Source of the DNA: Pacificibacter marinus
GTDB lineage: Bacteria; Pseudomonadota; Alphaproteobacteria; Rhodobacterales; Rhodobacteraceae
Assembly: GCF_900109555.1 (NCBI RefSeq)
Contig: NZ_FNZV01000005.1
Coordinates: 1 to 64,000 of the forward strand
Direction: 5' to 3'
Length of the DNA stretch: 64,000 nt
In this document: positions 16,214 to 26,324 of the stretch, piece after piece
How positions within the stretch are numbered: position 1 is the first letter of the stretch
How the letters are laid out: each line of letters starts with the position of its first letter
Translations under genes and position numbers: made by a program
The notes under the pieces: generated by a model
Database searches by the model: none
What the model was told of the DNA's origin: nothing
What the model saw: only the letters and a program-made list of their open reading frames with translations

Positions 16214-17458
16214 ATGTCTTTTGCCAACGGTCGTCACTATCTCGCTATTCCCGGTCCTTCTGTTATCCCTGATCCAGTGCTTCAGGCCATGCAACGCCCC
16301 GCCCCGAATATTTACACGGGCGAACTGGTGGAATTGACGCATGGGCTGGTGCCCGACCTGAAAACCATTGCAGGCACGCAGCAACATGTGGGCATGTATA
16401 TCTCCAATGGGCATGGCCTTTGGGAAGCCGCTTTGACCAATATACTTTCGCGCGGGGATAAGATTCTTGTGTGTTTGACTGGCGAATTCGGTGTGGGTTG
16501 GGCGGATGTGGCCACGCAGCTGGGCGCACAAGTGCAAACACTTGATTTTGGTAAGAAATCACCCATTGATCCTGCTCAGGTCGAACAGGCGCTTCGGGCC
16601 GATACTGGCCACGATATCAAAGCTGTTCTCGTCACGCATGTCGATACAGCGACGTCTTTGCGCAATGATATTGATGGCGTGCGCAAGGCGATCGATGCCG
16701 CAGGCCACCCTGCGCTCTATGCGGTCGATTGTGTTGCCTCGATGGGGTGTGAACGCTTTGAAATGGATGCTTGGGGCGTGGATGTGGCCATCGCAGCCTC
16801 GCAAAAAGGTCTGATGACGCCTGCTGGAATGGGGTTCATTTGGGTGTCAGACAAGGCACTTGAGGTTGGACAATCCGCCAACATGCGCACGCCGTATTGG
16901 GATTGGAATTTGCGTACAAATCCTGTGCATTTGTATGAATTTTTCGGGGGCACGCCGCCAACACAACATCTGTATGGTTTGCGCAAAGCTGTAGATATGA
17001 TGCTTGAAGAAGGCTTGGACAATATTTTTGCCCGTCATGCAGCTTTGGCTGGCGCATATTGGGCGGCGGCTGATGTGTGGGCGCAAGGCGGCGATTTGGT
17101 GCTGAACGTTCCAGATGCGCAGCATCGCTCACATGCTGTTACAGCGCTCAAACTCAACGAGCCAGATGGCACCCGTTTGCGTGACTGGTTGACCGAACAT
17201 ATGGGCATCACTTTGGGTATTCCGTTGGGCATGGCCCCTTGGGACACCGACGAATGGCACGGATATTTCCGTATCGGCCACATGGGGTATTTCAACGCGC
17301 AAATGGTTTTGGGCGTGATCGGTGCGATTGAGACAGCTTTTATCGCGCTTGATATCCCTCATGGGGCAGGGGGGGCGCGCGCTGCTGCCAAATTCCTAGC
17401 AAGTAAATCTGGGCAAACGCTTGCGCCAACTGACGCAAGCGCTTGTTGTAGCGACTAA
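16214..17458 (+). CDS. Class V aminotransferase (serine/alanine-glyoxylate type)
   Basis: A 414-residue PLP enzyme of the alanine-glyoxylate/serine-glyoxylate aminotransferase branch. The start IPGPSVIPDPVLQAM is typical of this branch, Asp172 of YAVDCVASMG would contact the PLP ring nitrogen, and Lys198 in AASQKGLMTPAG is the Schiff-base lysine. Such enzymes convert glyoxylate and an amino donor to glycine, in photorespiratory-type or serine-cycle metabolism. AGGA lies 7 nt upstream of the ATG. No serine-cycle genes are adjacent. An 8-bp inverted repeat near the 3' end (17418-17425/17434-17441) may terminate transcription of this gene or of the convergent one 3 bp away. Confidence 0.9.
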   Translation: MSFANGRHYLAIPGPSVIPDPVLQAMQRPAPNIYTGELVELTHGLVPDLKTIAGTQQHVGMYISNGHGLWEAALTNILSRGDKILVCLTGEFGVGWADVATQLGAQVQTLDFGKKSPIDPAQVEQALRADTGHDIKAVLVTHVDTATSLRNDIDGVRKAIDAAGHPALYAVDCVASMGCERFEMDAWGVDVAIAASQKGLMTPAGMGFIWVSDKALEVGQSANMRTPYWDWNLRTNPVHLYEFFGGTPPTQHLYGLRKAVDMMLEEGLDNIFARHAALAGAYWAAADVWAQGGDLVLNVPDAQHRSHAVTALKLNEPDGTRLRDWLTEHMGITLGIPLGMAPWDTDEWHGYFRIGHMGYFNAQMVLGVIGAIETAFIALDIPHGAGGARAAAKFLASKSGQTLAPTDASACCSD

Positions 17459-17461
17459 GAT

Positions 17462-18565
17462 TTATGCAATATCGCCGAGTGCCAAAGGCAGGCGCTCGGC
17501 CAACACATCAAGTTCTTGCGGCAAGCCGACCGACACACGAATACAGCGATCCAACGGCGCTTTGCCCGGCATACGCACAAAAACGCCACGCGCGTTGAGC
17601 GCCGCCATAAGGGCGCGGGCATGGTCGCCATCCTGACCACAGTCTATCGTCACAAAATTCGCGGCAGAGGGCAGGGGTGTCAACCCGTTGTCTTGTGCGA
17701 TTTGTGCAATTCGAATGCGTCCTTGAGCAACTGTTTGCAGCGTTTCAGCCAAATAGGCAGCGTCGTGCAATGCAGCCAAAGCACCTGCTTGTGCCACGCG
17801 ATTGACGCCGAAATGGTTGCGAATTTTATCAAAGCCGCTGACGATATCAGGGTGCGAAATGCCGTAGCCTATTCGCGCCCCAGCAAGGCCATAAGCCTTT
17901 GAAAATGTATGAAACCGTATGACGCGTGTGTCGGATGTATCGATCTGCGGTTGCGTGCTTTTGGGAGCGAATTCTGTATAAGCTTCGTCCAACACCATTA
18001 AGCAGTCTTTGGGCACAGCATTGATCATCGCTTGCACTGTCTCTGCGCTATGAGCGCTGCCCATGGGATTGTTCGGATTGGACAAGTACACAAGTTTCGC
18101 ATTTACGTCATGCGCCTTGGCAATCAAAGCATCGGGGTCTTCAAAATCGCCCTTGTACGCCACTTTGTGCAGCACGCCGCCAACACCCGCGACGTGGTAA
18201 TTGAACGTTGGATATGACCCATCAGATGTCACCACTGCGTCGCCCGCGCCCACATACAACCGCACCAATATGCCCAAAAGCCCGTCGATGCCTTCGCCGA
18301 TGGTCAGGGCATCTGGCATCACGCCAAGATGTGTGGCCAATGCGCTGCGCAAAGGTTCATTTTCGGGCACGCCGTATTTCCAAATGCCGCTCAAAGCGTC
18401 TTGCATGGCGCGGATGGCGTTGGGCGAGGGGCCGAACGACAGCTCATTCGCACCAAGTCGTGCATCAAACGCCGCGCCGCGCAGGGCTTCCATGCTTTCT
18501 GGTGCGACAAAGGGAATGGTCGAAGGCAAGGATGCGGCAAGCGGGGTGAGGCGTGTATCTGTCAT
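17462..18565 (-). CDS. Histidinol-phosphate aminotransferase-like PLP enzyme
   Basis: A 367-residue fold-type I aminotransferase of the HisC-like family. Features are the N-terminal RLGANELSFGPSP, LSNPNNPMG (about 161-169), LDEAYTEF, and FHTFSKAYGLAGARIGYG with Lys223 as the Schiff-base residue. The C-terminal Arg for substrate carboxylate is in RCIRVSVG. HisC catalyses imidazole-acetol phosphate to histidinol phosphate, but many HisC-like proteins act on aromatic amino acids, and no his genes are adjacent, so I leave the substrate open. It converges with the class V aminotransferase at 3 bp spacing. Confidence 0.88.
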   Translation of the reverse strand: MTDTRLTPLAASLPSTIPFVAPESMEALRGAAFDARLGANELSFGPSPNAIRAMQDALSGIWKYGVPENEPLRSALATHLGVMPDALTIGEGIDGLLGILVRLYVGAGDAVVTSDGSYPTFNYHVAGVGGVLHKVAYKGDFEDPDALIAKAHDVNAKLVYLSNPNNPMGSAHSAETVQAMINAVPKDCLMVLDEAYTEFAPKSTQPQIDTSDTRVIRFHTFSKAYGLAGARIGYGISHPDIVSGFDKIRNHFGVNRVAQAGALAALHDAAYLAETLQTVAQGRIRIAQIAQDNGLTPLPSAANFVTIDCGQDGDHARALMAALNARGVFVRMPGKAPLDRCIRVSVGLPQELDVLAERLPLALGDIA

Positions 18566-18644
18566 TGCGAATTTCTGCCTGAATGCAAGTTGCCCCGCAA
18601 GCCTGTTGCGCGGGGCGGTTGTTTTTCTTGGTTCAAATACTTAA

Positions 18645-18677
18645 AAAACGGGCGCGGAATAACCCCGCGCCCGTTTT
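18645..18677 (-). terminator. Intrinsic terminator of valS
   Basis: A 13-bp perfect stem, AAAACGGGCGCGG with CCGCGCCCGTTTT, loop of 7 nt. The minus-strand read ends in TTTTTT after the stem. Confidence 0.88.
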
Positions 18678-18696
18678 GAAATCTTATGCCGCTAAA

Positions 18697-21600
18697 TTAG
18701 CCGATTTCAGCCAAACGGTTGAGCGCAGCTTTGAGTTTGCCCTCTTCCTCTTCGCGTGCGGCCAGATTGGCTTGGGCTTCCGCCACAACATCGGCAGGGG
18801 CAGAAGACGCGAATTTCGGGTTTTTCAACCGACCACGCAAGCCGCCCAGTTCTTTGGCCAGTTTTTGCATGGTTTTCTCAAGCCGCGCTTTTTCTTCGGC
18901 AATGTCGATCACGCCTGCGAGTGGCAGTGCGAAGGTGCCGCCCTCGACTGGAATGGTGATCGCGCCTTTGGGCATTGGACCGACAGACAGGCTGTCGATG
19001 CGCGCGAGTTTCATGATCAGGGCTTCGTTGTTGGCCCAAGCTGTTCTACCCGCCTCGTCCAAATCGACCTGAACCATCGGGATTTTCAGACCCGCAGGCA
19101 CATGCACTTCGGCGCGTGAGGACCGGATGCTTTCGATCAAATTGATCACCCAGTTCATTTCGCGGTCGGCGGCAGGATCAACCAGATCGGTGCCATATGT
19201 CGGCCAGTCGGTGACGGCCAAAAGTCCGCGATCTGTTTGGACTGTGCCCCACAATTCTTCGGTGATGAACGGCATGAACGGGTGCAACATGACCAGCGCT
19301 TGGTCCAGTGCCCAACCCATGGTTTGACGGGTTTCGGCCAAGACGGCTTCGTCTTCTGCGAACAACAATGGTTTCGCGAGTTCGACGTACCAGTCACAGA
19401 ATTTACCCCAGACAAAGCCGTAGAGCGCGTTTGCGGCATCATTGAAACGATACGCTTCAATCGCTGCATCGACTTCGGCGCGGGTTTTTGCAACCTCGCC
19501 AATGATCCATTTGTTCACCGTTGCTTTTGGCGTTGGCATCACGGACGGGTCATAAACCTCGAACACTTGGTTCATTTCAGCAAAGCGTGCAGCGTTCCAG
19601 ATTTTGGTACCAAAGTTGCGGTAGCCTTTGATACGGTCCTCAGACAGTTTCAAAACCCCACCGATGGCCGCCATGGACGCATTGGTGAACCGCAGCGCAT
19701 CAGCGCCGTATTCGTCAATGATTTCCAACGGATCGATGACATTGCCCGTGGTTTTGGACATCTTCTTGCCCTTCTCATCACGCACGAGCTGGTGCAGATA
19801 GATGGTGTGGAATGGAACTTCGTCAACCACAGCCAATTGCATCATCATCATGCGCGCGACCCAGAAGAACAGAATGTCTTGGCCAGTGACCAACACGTCT
19901 GTTGAGAAGTATTTCGAGGTGTCCTCGTTCCATTCAGGCCAGCCGAGCGTGCCGATAGGCCAAAGGCCGGATGAGAACCATGTGTCCAAAACGTCAGGGT
20001 CACGGAACATGGGCACTTCCATCGGGCCCTCGAACGAACGGATTTCGCCTTCGTTCTTGGTATCCATCAGCTTGACCTGTTCGGCCAGCACTTCGGCGGC
20101 TGCTTGCATGTCTGCGACGATGCGGAAATCAGTGCCGTCAACGGATTGAAGTTTGGCCTTTTCGATGGCTTCCGCTTCTGTAGGGGCACAAATGGGATAC
20201 CAGTCGTCTTGTCCCGGAATGTACCAAACCGGAATTTGGTGCCCCCACCACAATTGACGCGAGATACACCAAGGTTCGATATTCTCAAGCCAATGGTTGT
20301 ACACTTTACGCCCACTGTCGGGGATAATCTGGGTTTTGCCATCCCGCACAGCATCTAGCGCGGGTTCGACGATTTTCTCAGCGTCAACGAACCACTGGTC
20401 TGTCAGCATAGGCTCAATCACGACTTTGGAGCGATCGCCGAAAGGCTGCATCACAGGTTTGTTTTCAACGTAAGGCACGACTTCGGACACTTCTGTCTCG
20501 ACGCCTTCATCGTCTTTTACCGTTTTGGTGACAGTCGTCATAACCGCAAGGCCCGCAGCAGTGATGTCTTCAATCACGGCTTCACGCGCTTCAAAACGAT
20601 CCATGCCACGGTACTTTTCTGGCACGAGGTTCATTTCGTCGATTTCAATCTCAGTAGCCTTTGCACCCGTGGCAATCTCGCGGGCCCGCTCAACGCAAAC
20701 ATCATAAGCATCGCCGTCGTCGCGCATTGCGCCTTGGCGATCCATTAGGCGGTACATAGGCAATTTGCAGCGTTTCGCGACTTGGTAGTCGTTGAAATCA
20801 TGCGCGCCAGTGATTTTCACAGCACCGGAGCCGAAATCTTTGTCAGGGTATTCGTCGGTCACGATGGGGATCAAGCGATCACATAGCGGCAGATGCACCA
20901 TTTTGCCCACGATTGGCGCGTAGCGTTCATCACTTGGATGCACAGCAACAGCGCCATCGCCCAGCATGGTTTCAGGGCGCGTGGTGGCGATAGAAATGTA
21001 GTCGCGGGTCTCGCGCAGGGTCTCGTTGCCGTCTTCGTCTTTTTCGACGTACTCGTAAGTGTCGCCCCCCGCGAGCTTGTATTTGAAGTGCCACATGTGG
21101 CCCGCGACTTCGATATTCTCAACTTCCAAATCAGAGATCGCGGTCTCGAAATGTGGGTCCCAGTTTGTCAGGCGCTTGCCACGATAGATCAGACCTTTGG
21201 AATGCATTTCGACAAAGACTTTGATCACGGCGTCGTGGAAATTGCCTTCTTCACCAGCGGGCGCATTTGGCGCGCCTGACATGGTGAATGCGTTGCGCGA
21301 CCAATCGCAGGAATTGCCCAAGCGTTTCATCTGTTCGATGATGGTCGAGCCGTATTGGCTTTTCCAATCCCACACGCGCGATAAAAATTCTTCGCGGCCT
21401 AGATCAGAGCGCTTTTTGCCCTCATCGGCCATGAGTTTCTTTTCGACCTGTAATTGCGTGGCGATGCCAGCATGATCTTGGCCCGGCTGCCATAGGGTGT
21501 CAAAGCCGCGCATCCGGTGCCAACGCACCATGATGTCTTGCAAAGTGTGGTTGAACGCGTGGCCGACGTGCAAAGCACCCGTCACATTGGGGGGGGGCAG

Positions 21601-21723
21601 CATGATCGTAAAGGTTTCATCGCGGGATTTGTTTGCGCCTGCTTTAAAGGCACCTGCCTTTTCCCAGTCGCTGTAAATCCGCTTTTCTGCCGCTTTTGCG
21701 TCAAAGATTTTGTCCATGGTCAT
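18697..21723 (-). CDS. valS: Valyl-tRNA synthetase
   Basis: A 1008-residue class Ia aminoacyl-tRNA synthetase that charges tRNA-Val. The HIGH-type motif is [17 protein letters not shown] and the KMSKS motif is [10 protein letters not shown]. The CP1 editing domain lies between them. The C-terminal tRNA-binding arm ends in the valine-specific coiled coil ([24 protein letters not shown]). The length is near the family norm. The first ATG (21723) follows GGGCGG; a second ATG two codons on is possible. It ends in a strong terminator. Confidence 0.98.
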   Translation of the reverse strand: MTMDKIFDAKAAEKRIYSDWEKAGAFKAGANKSRDETFTIMLPPPNVTGALHVGHAFNHTLQDIMVRWHRMRGFDTLWQPGQDHAGIATQLQVEKKLMADEGKKRSDLGREEFLSRVWDWKSQYGSTIIEQMKRLGNSCDWSRNAFTMSGAPNAPAGEEGNFHDAVIKVFVEMHSKGLIYRGKRLTNWDPHFETAISDLEVENIEVAGHMWHFKYKLAGGDTYEYVEKDEDGNETLRETRDYISIATTRPETMLGDGAVAVHPSDERYAPIVGKMVHLPLCDRLIPIVTDEYPDKDFGSGAVKITGAHDFNDYQVAKRCKLPMYRLMDRQGAMRDDGDAYDVCVERAREIATGAKATEIEIDEMNLVPEKYRGMDRFEAREAVIEDITAAGLAVMTTVTKTVKDDEGVETEVSEVVPYVENKPVMQPFGDRSKVVIEPMLTDQWFVDAEKIVEPALDAVRDGKTQIIPDSGRKVYNHWLENIEPWCISRQLWWGHQIPVWYIPGQDDWYPICAPTEAEAIEKAKLQSVDGTDFRIVADMQAAAEVLAEQVKLMDTKNEGEIRSFEGPMEVPMFRDPDVLDTWFSSGLWPIGTLGWPEWNEDTSKYFSTDVLVTGQDILFFWVARMMMMQLAVVDEVPFHTIYLHQLVRDEKGKKMSKTTGNVIDPLEIIDEYGADALRFTNASMAAIGGVLKLSEDRIKGYRNFGTKIWNAARFAEMNQVFEVYDPSVMPTPKATVNKWIIGEVAKTRAEVDAAIEAYRFNDAANALYGFVWGKFCDWYVELAKPLLFAEDEAVLAETRQTMGWALDQALVMLHPFMPFITEELWGTVQTDRGLLAVTDWPTYGTDLVDPAADREMNWVINLIESIRSSRAEVHVPAGLKIPMVQVDLDEAGRTAWANNEALIMKLARIDSLSVGPMPKGAITIPVEGGTFALPLAGVIDIAEEKARLEKTMQKLAKELGGLRGRLKNPKFASSAPADVVAEAQANLAAREEEEGKLKAALNRLAEIG

Positions 21724-22058
21724 GCTAAACCGCCCAATACGTCATTCCTGTTCGTGCGATATGTACCCCGCAGTGCGCACAAGGGAAAGGGTGAAACCCG
21801 CTGATGTATATCTCCTAAATGGACAAATTGATGGTGCTTTGGCGCAATCGTGGCGTTTAGACGTTTTGGTCTTGGCGCTGGCGTGTGCGGGCATTGTCGA
21901 AAGTATGGCTGGGCAGGTTTGTTCGACGTGGTCATGCTGGTGTGTTTATTGGCCCGTTCGTTTGCCCGCATCTTTGACGCTGGGCAGTCGCAGGCTCGTA
22001 TTGACTTGGTTTTAAGTTTTCACGGTTAAGCGTGATGGTACTATTGGAGAATAACAAT
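21724..22058. other. Divergent intergenic region, no gene seen
   Basis: 335 bp between valS and the serine-hydrolase homologue, transcribed divergently. Plus-strand frames here lack a ribosome-binding site and protein-like composition. It presumably holds both promoters. Confidence 0.5.
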
Positions 22059-23207
22059 ATGGGTGATCGGACAACACGGGTAGATCGTGTGATCAAGCGC
22101 TTGGTGCAAAGCCCGCTTTACAGCGGCATCACCATTTCTGCCTATCGCCAATCTGACGCGACGCAGTTTCAATTCAGTGGTGGGACTTTGACCGACCGCA
22201 CGCCCTATTTTGCGACAGCTGCGGCAAAGCTTTATGTAACGACAATTTTGATGCAATTGCGGGATGAGGGCAAAGTTGCCTTTGAAGCGCCGTTTAAAAC
22301 CTATCTGCCTGGTTGCAAACTTTGTGTCGAAATTCATGTTAAGGATACGATTGATTATACGGGTCTTATCACCATTCGACATCTGATGTCGCAAACCTCA
22401 GGCTTGGGGGATTTCTTTATTTTCCGCAATCGGGCCAGAGATTTGCAAAACACAATTTCCAGTGGCATCGATGCCTCTTGGACATTTGATGACGTGATTT
22501 CACGCACCCGTTCGTATGGGGCAATCGCAAAACCTGGCGAGTCTCCTAAGGCTTTGTATGCAGATGTGAATTTTCATATTCTGGGCAAAGTGATCGAGGC
22601 GATTGAGCAAAAAAGTTTGTCGCAAGTGGTCAAGGATAGGATCACGACGCCGCTTGGACTCACGGGAACGTATATTTACAATGATCCAGCGGATTTACGA
22701 CCTGCGAATTTCATGTCGCGAGACCGCGAAGTCATTGTGCCGCGTGCGATGGCATCTTTTCAGGCGGATGGCGGATTGGTGACCACATCGCATGACTGTC
22801 TGATCTTTTTACGCAGCTTTTTTGAAGGCTACATGTTTGATCGCACGCGCGTGCGCGACTTGTATGATTGGAAGCCTATTTTCCCGCCGATTGACTACGG
22901 GCTTGGCGTGATGCGGATTGATGTTCCGCGGTATCTTGCCGTACGGTTCCGTCTGTCAGAGCCGTGGACATGGGGGCGCAAAGCGTCGGCGGTGTATGGC
23001 CATTATGGGTTGGGGGGCAGTTTCGCGTTCTTCGCACCCGCGTCCAAGGTCTATGTTGTGGGCACCACCAACCAACTTGCATATCCCAAAAGCTCTATCG
23101 CTTTGGCGATGCGTGTGCTTGAGGCGATCGAGCGGGATGAGGTCAGTCCCGTGAGTGGGCGTGCGCCAAAATACACAGTCAGGTCCATTGATCGCTCAGT
23201 CGCATGA
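22059..23207 (+). CDS. Beta-lactamase-fold serine-hydrolase homologue lacking the catalytic Ser
   Basis: A 382-residue protein of the class C beta-lactamase/penicillin-binding family, recognisable by DEGKVAFEAPFKTYLPG, IRHLMSQTSGLGDF, an HILGKVIE helix and a C-terminal GHYGLGGSFAFF that matches the H-x-G block. Where the family has the S-x-x-K nucleophile motif, this sequence reads AAAK (54-57), with Thr53 just before. The usual Y-x-N is Y167-A-D. It therefore looks catalytically inactive or mechanistically altered. There is no signal peptide, so it is probably cytoplasmic. GGAGAA lies 7 nt before the ATG at 22059. It is convergent with the Lrp gene. Confidence 0.85.
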   Translation: MGDRTTRVDRVIKRLVQSPLYSGITISAYRQSDATQFQFSGGTLTDRTPYFATAAAKLYVTTILMQLRDEGKVAFEAPFKTYLPGCKLCVEIHVKDTIDYTGLITIRHLMSQTSGLGDFFIFRNRARDLQNTISSGIDASWTFDDVISRTRSYGAIAKPGESPKALYADVNFHILGKVIEAIEQKSLSQVVKDRITTPLGLTGTYIYNDPADLRPANFMSRDREVIVPRAMASFQADGGLVTTSHDCLIFLRSFFEGYMFDRTRVRDLYDWKPIFPPIDYGLGVMRIDVPRYLAVRFRLSEPWTWGRKASAVYGHYGLGGSFAFFAPASKVYVVGTTNQLAYPKSSIALAMRVLEAIERDEVSPVSGRAPKYTVRSIDRSVA

Positions 23208-23221
23208 TACGCCCAGCAGAT

Positions 23222-23653
23222 CTAGATTGATCTGTCGAATTTCACGCTGAGATGCACAAGGCTTTCAATGTCCTGAACGCCATTGGTGGCAGTGATTTGA
23301 TCTAATGTTTGGTCAATCTCTTCGGTTGTCGCGCAGGCAATTTGTGCAATCAAATCGACGCGCCCTGTTGAGGTCGCGACCATTTCAATGTCGGGAATCG
23401 ATTTGAGCTTGCCGACAACACCGATTGTGGCGCGCGGTTCGCAGTAAATGAGAACCGTTGCTTTGATCCGCCGCGCCAAAGCGACATCTCCAAGCTTGAT
23501 GGTGTAGCCCGCGATGGTGCCATTGGTTTCCAACTTTTCCAAACGCGCCTGTACCGTTGAACGTGCCACTTTAAATCGGCGCGCCAAGCGGGACACCGAT
23601 GTGGATGAATCAGTTGCCATCGCCGCGAGAATTTTTTGATCAAGATCGTCCAT
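23222..23653 (-). CDS. Lrp/AsnC-family transcriptional regulator
   Basis: A 143-residue regulator. An N-terminal winged helix-turn-helix (LDQKILAAMATDSSTSVSRLARRFKVARSTVQARLEKLETNG, about 4-45) is followed by the RAM effector-binding domain (about 60-140). It forms octameric particles in this family and senses amino acids. It is divergent from the ornithine decarboxylase gene, which suggests that it regulates that gene in response to ornithine, arginine or polyamines (inference). Confidence 0.92.
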   Translation of the reverse strand: MDDLDQKILAAMATDSSTSVSRLARRFKVARSTVQARLEKLETNGTIAGYTIKLGDVALARRIKATVLIYCEPRATIGVVGKLKSIPDIEMVATSTGRVDLIAQIACATTEEIDQTLDQITATNGVQDIESLVHLSVKFDRSI

Positions 23654-23799
23654 ATTTGGCCTCTAAATATCGTGAAAGGTCGGTGCTGACCGTGGGTTAG
23701 GGCCTCTTATTGCACATTTTAACTTCAATACCATACAAATTAACGAGTCATATGTACATTTCAACTCTTTTTTTCGGTGAATTTACGCATCATACAGCA

Positions 23800-23930
23800 C
23801 TTACTTGTTTCAGGATCAAAGGGCAGCGGACACGCTTGTACCAGACCTGGTTTGGATTAACGCGCAAGCGCATTCCCAACCGGACACCCCGGGTAAGATA
23901 GTGGCTGCAACTGTTGGTGGAGATACGCTG
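23800..23930 (+). ncRNA. Possible speF-type leader RNA
   Basis: The 5' region of the ornithine decarboxylase gene contains a GC-rich block (23820-23905) with several short inverted segments, for example GGTTTGG against CCCAACC flanking ACGCGCAAGCGC. In alphaproteobacteria a conserved speF RNA motif is known upstream of ornithine decarboxylase genes. I cannot fold it or compare it with the model here, so the assignment rests on gene context and apparent structure. Confidence 0.35.
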
Positions 23931-25106
23931 ATGGGGCTTTCGAAAACATTGTGGGCATCCCCCGCAGACTACCTTCGTACACACTCGCCGGAGCATCCGG
24001 TTATGTTCTTTTCGCCTGAAACGCTTCAGGCGTGTGCTCATGAATTCTTGCAAGGATTTCCTGGGCTTGTGACCTATGCGGTCAAAGCAAACCCAGACGA
24101 AGAGGTGCTTGAAAATCTGATCGCTGCGGGCATCAGCGGCTTTGATGTGGCCTCTCCTGTTGAGATGGACACAATCGCACGTCTCGCACCTCATGCTGCG
24201 ATGCATTACAACAATCCTGTGCGCTCTCGGACCGAGATCAAACATGCCGTGGCGCTGGGCGTGAAATCATATTCTATCGACAGCCATTCCGAGCTGGTCA
24301 AGCTGGGTGAATTGGTGCCTGCGGATGGTGTGGAAATCGCTGTGCGGTTCAAATTGCCTGTTGCGGGCGCGGCCTACAACTTTGGTGCAAAATTTGGGGC
24401 GACTGTTGAAAAGGCAATCGAATTGGTCACTTTGGCCGATCAGCTTGGCTTTGATGTGTCGCTCAATTTCCATCCGGGCACACAGTGTACTGATCCAAAA
24501 GCATGGGAAACATACATCTTTACAGCGGCTGAAATTGCATCTGTGACTGGCGTGCGCATTCATCGTTTGAACGTTGGCGGTGGGTTCCCATCGCACCGTT
24601 TGAACGAGGTGGTGCCACAATTGTCAGCGACATTTGCATTGATTGACCGCGTCACAGATGACGCCTTTGGCGATGCGCGCCCTGCACTGATCTGTGAACC
24701 AGGTCGTGCGTTGGTTGCGGAAAGCTATTCGTTGGTCACACGCGTGAAAGCCATTCGCGATGACGCGCATGTGTTCTTGAACGATGGTGTCTACGGTGGT
24801 TTGTCTGAACTGCATCTTGTGGGTGTAATCGACCGCATCCAAGTGTTCGGGCCATACGGCAATCGCCGCCAAGGCGACCCAGTGGCACGCACTGTGTTTG
24901 GCCCGACATGTGACAGCACCGACAAATTGCCAACCGAATTGGGCTTTCCGTCCGATATGGAAGAAGAAGATCACGTAGTGTTTTACGGCTTGGGTGCATA
25001 CTCGCTTGCAACAGCCACGCGTTTCAACGGTTTTGGTGACATTACAGTTGAGACAGTCCAACGTTTGGTCAAACCTGAGGCCGCGCGTCAGGCAATCTAC
25101 GCGTAA
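23931..25106 (+). CDS. speC: Ornithine decarboxylase (type III, alanine racemase fold)
   Basis: A 391-residue PLP enzyme of the eukaryotic-like ornithine/diaminopimelate decarboxylase family. It makes putrescine from ornithine. The PLP lysine is in TYAVKANPDE near residue 49, the glycine-rich phosphate loop is LNVGGGFPSH, CEPGRALVAES follows, and the C-terminal GPTCDSTD carries the catalytic Cys at the dimer interface. GGAG lies upstream of the ATG at 23931; the frame from 23805 runs through the likely leader RNA. The length matches the family. The symbol follows function; speF is also used for homologues. It is divergent from an Lrp gene. Confidence 0.9.
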   Translation: MGLSKTLWASPADYLRTHSPEHPVMFFSPETLQACAHEFLQGFPGLVTYAVKANPDEEVLENLIAAGISGFDVASPVEMDTIARLAPHAAMHYNNPVRSRTEIKHAVALGVKSYSIDSHSELVKLGELVPADGVEIAVRFKLPVAGAAYNFGAKFGATVEKAIELVTLADQLGFDVSLNFHPGTQCTDPKAWETYIFTAAEIASVTGVRIHRLNVGGGFPSHRLNEVVPQLSATFALIDRVTDDAFGDARPALICEPGRALVAESYSLVTRVKAIRDDAHVFLNDGVYGGLSELHLVGVIDRIQVFGPYGNRRQGDPVARTVFGPTCDSTDKLPTELGFPSDMEEEDHVVFYGLGAYSLATATRFNGFGDITVETVQRLVKPEAARQAIYA

Positions 25107-25136
25107 GCTTTAAGCTTCACATTCTATTGCCTTTAC

Positions 25137-25178
25137 ACGGCCCCTTTGACCGCTAGTTTATGTGGGAATTGGGGCCGT
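25137..25178 (+). terminator. Possible terminator after ornithine decarboxylase
   Basis: Perfect 8-bp arms, ACGGCCCC and GGGGCCGT, with a long 26-nt loop and a short TTT after the stem. Confidence 0.45.
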
Positions 25179-25218
25179 TTGCACATCAAGCGTTCCACCG
25201 TAGTTAAGGAACCGATAC

Positions 25219-26262
25219 GTGCACCCGCGTCAAAGTATTTTCAGCCGTCTTAAGCATCTTCTGGATTTCAAAAAGCGGGTCACCACGTCTGTCGCGCCTG
25301 TTGGGCGTGGGCCCATCACCCATGTTGTTATCATGGATGGGACCCTTTCGTCGTTGGATGACGGGTTTGAAACCAACGCAGGGCTGACGTTTAAACTGTG
25401 CTGCGAGGCCGCCGATATTGGCAAAACAAGCACCAATATGTTGGTGCGGTATGAAGCTGGCATCCAGTGGCAGGGTTTTGGTGACACTATGAGTGTCATC
25501 GAGGGGCGCGGCATCAACGAACAAATCATGCGGGTTTATGGCGGGTTGGCATCGCGCTATCGCGATGGGGATAAAATTTTCTTGTTTGGGTATTCTCGCG
25601 GGGCCTATGCTGTACGTTCGCTTGCTGGATTTATCGACAAAATTGGTCTTTTGCGGGCCAAAGACACAACTGTGCGCAACATCACGGCTGCCTACAGACA
25701 CTACCAATCAGACCCAGATACGCCACTGGCACGCAGCTTTGCCGCTAAACATTGCCATAAAACTGTGGTGATAGACATGCTTGGCGTGTGGGACACCGTG
25801 GCAGCCGTCGGATTACATTTTCCGATCCTGTGGCGGTTTTCCAAGGTCTTTCACGAATTTCACGACTTGCAGCCACCGAAATGTGCGCTGCGGTCATATC
25901 ACGCTTTGGCCCATGACGAGCGCCGCCGCGCCTATGCGCCAGTGATGTTTGAAACCAATCCGCGCTCTGATCAAGTGCTGCAACAAATGTGGTTTCCCGG
26001 ATCGCACAGTGATGTGGGTGGGCAGTTGTCGGGGCACAATCCCGAACGCAAGCTGTCAAACGCGACGCTGGTGTGGATGTTAGACAAAGCCGAGCAAGCA
26101 GGCTTGGACCTGCCCAAGGGCTGGCGACGCCGGTTTTTATCCGACCCGCACGGGCGCTCTATCGGGATGAGCAAAGGTTGGGGTAAATTCTTTTGGCTAC
26201 GAAGAAAGCGCACTGTGGGTCATGATCCATCTGAGTTGGTTCACCCCGCGGTAAAACGCTAA
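25219..26262 (+). CDS. DUF2235-family alpha/beta hydrolase
   Basis: A 347-residue protein of the DUF2235 family, whose members include phospholipase-like T6SS effectors (Tle1 group). The nucleophile elbow is FGYSRGAYAVRSLAGF (G-x-S-x-G), the Asp is likely in GVWDTVAAVG, and the His is in FPGSHSDVGGQ. The N-terminal HVVIMDGTLSS matches the conserved family entry, usually containing DGT. The start is GTG with AAGGA 8 nt upstream. No T6SS genes, immunity gene or signal peptide are seen nearby, so a housekeeping cytoplasmic role is as likely as an effector role. Confidence 0.85.
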   Translation: MHPRQSIFSRLKHLLDFKKRVTTSVAPVGRGPITHVVIMDGTLSSLDDGFETNAGLTFKLCCEAADIGKTSTNMLVRYEAGIQWQGFGDTMSVIEGRGINEQIMRVYGGLASRYRDGDKIFLFGYSRGAYAVRSLAGFIDKIGLLRAKDTTVRNITAAYRHYQSDPDTPLARSFAAKHCHKTVVIDMLGVWDTVAAVGLHFPILWRFSKVFHEFHDLQPPKCALRSYHALAHDERRRAYAPVMFETNPRSDQVLQQMWFPGSHSDVGGQLSGHNPERKLSNATLVWMLDKAEQAGLDLPKGWRRRFLSDPHGRSIGMSKGWGKFFWLRRKRTVGHDPSELVHPAVKR

Positions 26263-26324
26263 ACGCGCCCAAATATGAGCGCGCTTGCCGTATTTTATAA
26301 CAAAGGTTTGGCGTTGCGTGCCAA

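Noticed and set aside
21804-22015. Plus-strand hydrophobic frame upstream of the serine-hydrolase homologue
   Set aside because: No ribosome-binding site and Trp/Cys-rich composition unlike neighbouring proteins; probably promoter sequence.
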